Below, piece by piece: positions 60,279-64,000 of a stretch of DNA of 64,000 nt; the stretch's first letter is position 1; the number at the start of each line of letters is the position of its first letter. A program made the translations under genes and the position numbers. Source of the DNA: Embleya sp040629175. GTDB lineage: Bacteria; Actinomycetota; Actinomycetes; Streptomycetales; Streptomycetaceae. The stretch is taken from assembly GCF_040629175.1 (NCBI RefSeq), contig NZ_JBEXUX010000007.1, positions 1-64,000 on the forward strand. The letters are read 5' to 3'. The notes below the pieces were generated by a model, which ran no database searches, was not told the DNA's origin, and saw only the letters and a list, made by a program, of their open reading frames with translations.

Positions 60279-61589
60279 GTGACACGTGACAACTCGTCGG
60301 GGGACCGGCCACCCGGCGTGTCGGTCGCGGCCGGTGCGCGGGTCGCCTCCGATCGGCCGCGCTCCGAGCGCCCGTTACGGATCGGCGGGCGCCCGGTGGC
60401 GGCCCGATTGCGGGCCGGCGCGCCCCGGTTGACCAGGGAGGTGCTGGAGCGGTTGCCGGCCGAGTTGCCCGCCTACGCGGCGCTGCCGGCCGAGGAACTG
60501 GCCGGGGACATCGCCGAGATCGTGCAGCACACGGTGCGGCTGTTCGCCGACGTGGTCGAGGGACGGCCGGGGGCGGGCGATCCGGACCTTGCGCCACAGT
60601 GCGCCTCGGCGGCCCAGCGGGCGGAGGAGGGTGTACCGCTCGACGCGATACTGACCGCGTATCAGATCGGCATCGAGATGTGCTGGCGGGAGATGACCGA
60701 TCAGGCGCGCCCCGAGGAACTCGCGGATGTATTGGCCCTGTTCGCGGATCTGCTCGGCATACAGCGGGCCATCGTCGCGGGCGTCGCGTCGGCCTACCTG
60801 GAGGCCCGCCGCCTGTTGGACGGCCCGGAACAGAGCGGCCGACACGCACTGTTCGCGGCCCTGCTGGCCGGGGAGCCGGCGGACACCGTGGCCGGTCGGA
60901 CGGGGGTGCGCCCGGCCGCCCACTACCTGGTCCTGACCCTGGTCCTGGCCGCTCATCCGGACGAGGCCCGCCTCGGCCCCTGCGCCGCCATCGCCGCGCG
61001 GCGCAAGTTGCGCCGGATCCGGCAGGCCCTGGACGGCTTCACCGGCCGCTCCGCGCTGACCGCGCTCGACCCGGGCGGCGGGACCGCGTTGTTGCCGATG
61101 GACGCCGCGCCCGACTGGTCGGACGTACGCGCCCTGATCGCCCGCGCCGCCGACGCGGCCGACACCGCGATCACCGCCTCGGCCGCACTCGCCGAGCCGA
61201 CCGGCATCCCGGACGCGGTGGACCGCAACACCGAGGTGCTCCGGCTGATCCGCGACACCGGCCGCGGTCCGGGCCTGTACCTGCTCACCGATGTGTTGCT
61301 CGACTACCAACTCAGCCGTCCGAGCGCCGCGTTGGCCGGACTGGCCGGCCTCCTCGCGCCGCTGGAGGGCAGGCCGGAGCTGTTGCTGACGCTGGAGACC
61401 TACCTCGCGCATGGCCGCGACCGCCGGGCGACGTCGGGCGCCCTGCACCTGCATCCGAACACGGTCGACTACCGGATTCGCCGGTTGACCGGCCTGATCG
61501 GGCTCTCCCCGAACCGCGCCGAGGACCTGCATCGACTGAACGCGGCCCTGGTGGCGCGGCGGACGTTGAGGCCGAGGCCGCCGGGTTGA
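60279..61589 (+). CDS. PucR/CdaR-type helix-turn-helix regulator with a TTA codon
   Basis: The 436-residue protein has an N-terminal helical sensor-like region (about 50-200), a middle GGDEF-like CdaR domain, and a C-terminal HTH_30 (ETYLAHGRDRRATSGALHLH then PNTVDYRIRRLTGLIGLSP). The GTG at 60279 is preferred because GGGAGG lies 5 nt upstream; a GTG at 60273 is also in frame. The codon at 60375-60377 (in SERPLRIG) is TTA and so bldA-dependent. PucR-type regulators respond to metabolites such as purines. The divergent SGNH gene is a possible target. Confidence 0.92.
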   Translation: MTRDNSSGDRPPGVSVAAGARVASDRPRSERPLRIGGRPVAARLRAGAPRLTREVLERLPAELPAYAALPAEELAGDIAEIVQHTVRLFADVVEGRPGAGDPDLAPQCASAAQRAEEGVPLDAILTAYQIGIEMCWREMTDQARPEELADVLALFADLLGIQRAIVAGVASAYLEARRLLDGPEQSGRHALFAALLAGEPADTVAGRTGVRPAAHYLVLTLVLAAHPDEARLGPCAAIAARRKLRRIRQALDGFTGRSALTALDPGGGTALLPMDAAPDWSDVRALIARAADAADTAITASAALAEPTGIPDAVDRNTEVLRLIRDTGRGPGLYLLTDVLLDYQLSRPSAALAGLAGLLAPLEGRPELLLTLETYLAHGRDRRATSGALHLHPNTVDYRIRRLTGLIGLSPNRAEDLHRLNAALVARRTLRPRPPG

Positions 61590-61618
61590 CGTGGTTCAGG
61601 CGGCGGGGGTTCGCCGGG

Positions 61619-62089
61619 TCAGCGGCGCAGGGCCGGATACAACGCCTTTGGGTCGGCGGACAGGGCGGCCTTGGCGTCCCGGCCGTAGTGGTCGACGAGC
61701 ACCTCGTATCGCCCGGCTTCGAGGTCAGGTGGTACTCGAAGCGTGGTGGGCGGTCCTGGTAGCGGGACCGGGGCCGCGATCTCGCGCCGGTACTCCAGAC
61801 CCTGGCCGCGTGGGGTGACCGCCGGCCGGCCGGGGAGCCGCCGGTGGAGTTCCGACACGGCGACCACGAACTCGACGTCGCGGTGATGTGCCGGGGCTGC
61901 GGGACGGAGGTCGTACCGGGCAGCGTGCGTGTGCATGTGCGCGCGGAGGGGTGGGAGTTGTCGGGCCGGTGGGGTGAGGGCCACTGTGGGGCCCGGCCGG
62001 CACCGGTCGAACCGCTCGGAGACGACCGACACCGGATCGGGCCGCCGCTGCCGCTGCCGCAGCCGATCGGAGGTTGTGGGTCCCGGCAT
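61619..62089 (-). CDS. Hypothetical protein, minus strand
   Basis: The C-terminal 60 residues (TTLRVPPDLEAGRYEVLVDH then YGRDAKAALSADPKALYPAL) have good codon bias and a protein-like pattern. The N-terminal 90 residues are Arg/Pro-rich and doubtful. No domain is recognised. A plus-strand frame at 61844-62332 competes over part of the region. The gene may be truncated at its 5' end. It sits between the PucR and MerR genes. Confidence 0.4.
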   Translation of the reverse strand: MPGPTTSDRLRQRQRRPDPVSVVSERFDRCRPGPTVALTPPARQLPPLRAHMHTHAARYDLRPAAPAHHRDVEFVVAVSELHRRLPGRPAVTPRGQGLEYRREIAAPVPLPGPPTTLRVPPDLEAGRYEVLVDHYGRDAKAALSADPKALYPALRR

Positions 62090-62328
62090 GAGCGACCCGG
62101 ACGGGTGACCGGGAGGGGGCGGCCACGGGGTGGATGGGAAACCGCCTGCGCCCTGCTGTTCGGCAGGGTTCGGTGGGCTGCGTCACGCGAACCTGCAACA
62201 GGTCCGCTTCGGTGCCGGCATCCCGACCGCCGCCGGCATCCGGTCGCGCCTGCCCACTCGGAGCGGGTGGTTGGTGGTCGAGGAGTGGACGGGCGTCCGG
62301 CTGCGCTCGGCGCGGGAGGGCCGCGCGC

Positions 62329-62359
62329 TTGACCCTGACACGGTGTGAGGCCGTGCACT
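62329..62359 (+). promoter_or_regulatory. MerR-type promoter with 19-bp spacer and dyad operator
   Basis: TTGACC at 62329-62334 and TGCACT at 62354-62359 are separated by 19 nt, the extended spacing that MerR proteins need for promoter twisting. Within the spacer, CCTGACACGGTGTGAGG at 62334-62350 is 14 of 17 bases palindromic. It lies 11 bp before the MerR ATG. Confidence 0.7.
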
Positions 62360-62369
62360 GGGAGGCGTC

Positions 62370-63200
62370 ATGTTCACCATCGGAGACTTCGCCCGGCACG
62401 GTCGGGTATCGGTACGCATGTTGCGGCACTACGACGCGATCGGGCTGCTGCGGCCCGCCCACGTCGACGCGGCAAGCGGCTACCGCTTCTACCAGGCGGG
62501 CCAACTCGCCCGGCTCAACCGCGTGATCGCGCTCAAGGACCTCGGCTTCACCCTCGACCAGGTGCGGAGCATCCTGGACGAACAGGTGAACGTCGACGAA
62601 CTTCGCGGGATGTTGCGGCTGCGGCGGGCCGAACTCGCCGCCACGGTAGCGGCGGACGCAATGCGACTGACCCGGGTCGAGGCGAGGCTCCGGACGATCG
62701 AAACCGAGGGACGAATGCCCACCGACGACATCGTGATCAAGCGCATCCCCGCCGTGCGGGTTGCCGAATTGACCGCCACGACCACCGCCGACGCCGACGG
62801 GCCGGAGGGGATCGGGCCGATCATCGGCCCGCTGTACGACGAACTGTGTCGCCGACTCGACGTTGCCGGCGTGCCGGCGACCGGTCCCGCAATCGCCTAC
62901 TACGACGCCGCGTCGGATGGTGACGACACCGTCGTCATCCACGCCGGCCTGACCGTCGAGGCCGAGCCCCGCGCCGACTTCGACTTCGCGATCGTGGACC
63001 TGCCCGAGATCGGGACGGCCGCGACGTACGTACATCGCGGTTCGATGGACAACGTGATGACCGGCGTCCAGGCGATGGCCCGGTGGATCGACGGGCATGG
63101 GTATCGATCGGGTGGATACGCCCGGGAGTTGTACCTCGAATGTCCCGAGGACGAGGAGCAGTGGGTGACGGAACTCCAGGAGCCGATCACGCCGGCCTGA
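62370..63200 (+). CDS. MerR family regulator with GyrI-like effector domain
   Basis: The 276-residue protein has an N-terminal MerR winged helix (FTIGDFARHGRVSVRMLRHY, then DAASGYRFYQAGQLARLNRV). A coiled coil follows (about 75-120, then RMPTDDIVIKRIPAVRV). The C-terminal domain is GyrI/BmrR-like (FDFAIVDLPEIGTAATYVHR, ECPEDEEQWVTELQEPITP). This class binds lipophilic cations or drugs and activates efflux genes, like BmrR and TipA. Its own promoter has the 19-bp spacer. The neighbouring Erm-type gene may be relevant, but there is no direct link. Confidence 0.92.
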   Translation: MFTIGDFARHGRVSVRMLRHYDAIGLLRPAHVDAASGYRFYQAGQLARLNRVIALKDLGFTLDQVRSILDEQVNVDELRGMLRLRRAELAATVAADAMRLTRVEARLRTIETEGRMPTDDIVIKRIPAVRVAELTATTTADADGPEGIGPIIGPLYDELCRRLDVAGVPATGPAIAYYDAASDGDDTVVIHAGLTVEAEPRADFDFAIVDLPEIGTAATYVHRGSMDNVMTGVQAMARWIDGHGYRSGGYARELYLECPEDEEQWVTELQEPITPA

Positions 63201-63296
63201 TCCGACCCGGGTCGCCGACGGACGGCGCCGGGTCGGACGGCATCACGAACACGTACGACCCGGCGCCGGTGGACCACCGGCGGACGACGACGACCG

Positions 63297-64000
63297 TCAG
63301 CGTGCCCGGTGGGCGGGCCGCCCACCGCGTACGGGCGCATCGACCAGCCGCCACAACGAGGCCCAGTGACCCGCCGTCAGATCCTTGGGCAACGCGAACG
63401 CCGGCACCCGTTCCTCCCGAAACCACCCGCGCAGCGCGGAGGCCCCGAACCGCCCGGTCCGACCCAGCACTTCACGCAACCCGCGCCCCGGGCCGGTGAA
63501 CACCTGCCGCACCAACTCCTGGTACGGACCCGGCCGGCCCTCGACCAACGGCACATCCCGGCGGGTCATCGTCAACAGCCCACCATCCACCGACGGCATC
63601 GGCCGAAACGCCCTCGCCGGCACGCGGGCGTGCAACCCGAACTCGTACCAGGGCCACCAGGCCGCCGTCAGCATCGTGGCCCCGCCCACGCCCGCCCGCC
63701 GCCGGGCCACCTCCCACTGCACCAACAGGACCGCGCTGCGCCAGTGCTCCGTTTCCAACAGTCGCCGCAACACCGGCGTGGTCAGGTGGAACGGCAGATT
63801 GCCCACCACGGTGTGTGGCTCGCGCGGAAACCGGAAACGCAACACATCGGCGGCCACGACCTCGACGTGTCCGGGGACTCGCCGGGCCAGCAGCCGAGCC
63901 CGCTTCGGATCGAGCTCCACCGCCGTGATCGCCCGACCGGTCCGACTCAACGGCAGCGTGATCGCACCGTCTCCGGGCCCGATCTCGACGATCGGCCCGG
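63297..64000 (-). CDS. 23S rRNA adenine-N6 methyltransferase, Erm family (5' end outside window)
   Basis: The visible 234 residues include IVEIGPGDGAITLPLSRTGR (SAM motif I), TAVELDPKRA (acidic loop), VVAADVLRFRFP, the catalytic NLPFHLTTPVLRRLL, and a C-terminal helical domain. The family methylates A2058 of 23S rRNA, giving macrolide-lincosamide-streptogramin B resistance, or dimethylates related adenines. The NLPF motif and short C-terminus favour Erm over RsmA, which is encoded separately at 5.7 kb. The N-terminus lies beyond base 64000. Confidence 0.88.
   Translation of the reverse strand, partial: GPIVEIGPGDGAITLPLSRTGRAITAVELDPKRARLLARRVPGHVEVVAADVLRFRFPREPHTVVGNLPFHLTTPVLRRLLETEHWRSAVLLVQWEVARRRAGVGGATMLTAAWWPWYEFGLHARVPARAFRPMPSVDGGLLTMTRRDVPLVEGRPGPYQELVRQVFTGPGRGLREVLGRTGRFGASALRGWFREERVPAFALPKDLTAGHWASLWRLVDAPVRGGRPAHRAR

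Overview
This is a high-GC actinobacterial chromosome segment, almost certainly from the Streptomycetaceae (Streptomyces, Kitasatospora, Embleya or a close relative). The evidence is strong G/C at third codon positions, many GTG and TTG starts, a chaplin gene, futalosine-route menaquinone genes, and a tRNA-Leu with a UAA anticodon (bldA). The gene order rsmI-metG-tatD-rpfB-rsmA-ispE is typical of Actinobacteria.

Layout. 1-9.6 kb is a core block: start of a probable protein mannosyltransferase, rsmI, a small zinc-ribbon protein, metG, tatD, rpfB, rsmA, ispE and an ABC-F ATPase. 9.8-18.7 kb is accessory: a WXG100-like pair, a soluble UDP-sugar dehydratase, a flavin-fold oxidoreductase, an XRE/MmyB regulator with a TTA codon, a DUF4232 lipoprotein, GNATs and an orphan HTH protein. 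19.4-24.2 kb is a mobile or rearranged zone: an MMPL exporter and a divergent two-component system lie between relics of one IS5-like element. 24.6-30 kb returns to core genes: eno, ftsB, DUF501, ppx and a type II NADH dehydrogenase with a near-perfect Rex operator.

31-32.5 kb holds bldA and, 0.7 kb away, a frameshifted secreted lectin that itself contains a TTA codon. 33-45 kb carries a Bax inhibitor-1 protein, a thiolase, an SGNH hydrolase, cystathionine beta-synthase, an XRE-cupin regulator with a palindromic operator and a tiny membrane partner, a chaplin, a 26-bp tandem repeat array, an SDR enzyme and an Asp23 protein. 45.5-52.9 kb is a menaquinone neighbourhood (mqnA, mqnC, amidohydrolase, menG, a MenJ-like reductase, and an ADA-superfamily deaminase). 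53-64 kb is regulatory: an ECF sigma factor with a putative membrane partner, PadR plus a HAAS-domain membrane protein, an AfsR/SARP-type regulator, a secreted esterase, a PucR regulator with a TTA codon, a MerR/GyrI regulator with a 19-bp-spacer promoter, and an Erm-type rRNA methylase cut by the window edge.

Functional links. The window contains the bldA switch and three candidate targets: two regulators and one lectin. It also contains one visible redox switch (Rex to ndh) beside quinone biosynthesis genes. Several genes seem to be leaderless, with a TANNNT -10 box 6-7 nt before the start codon. No CRISPR array, rRNA operon, intact transposase or origin was seen.
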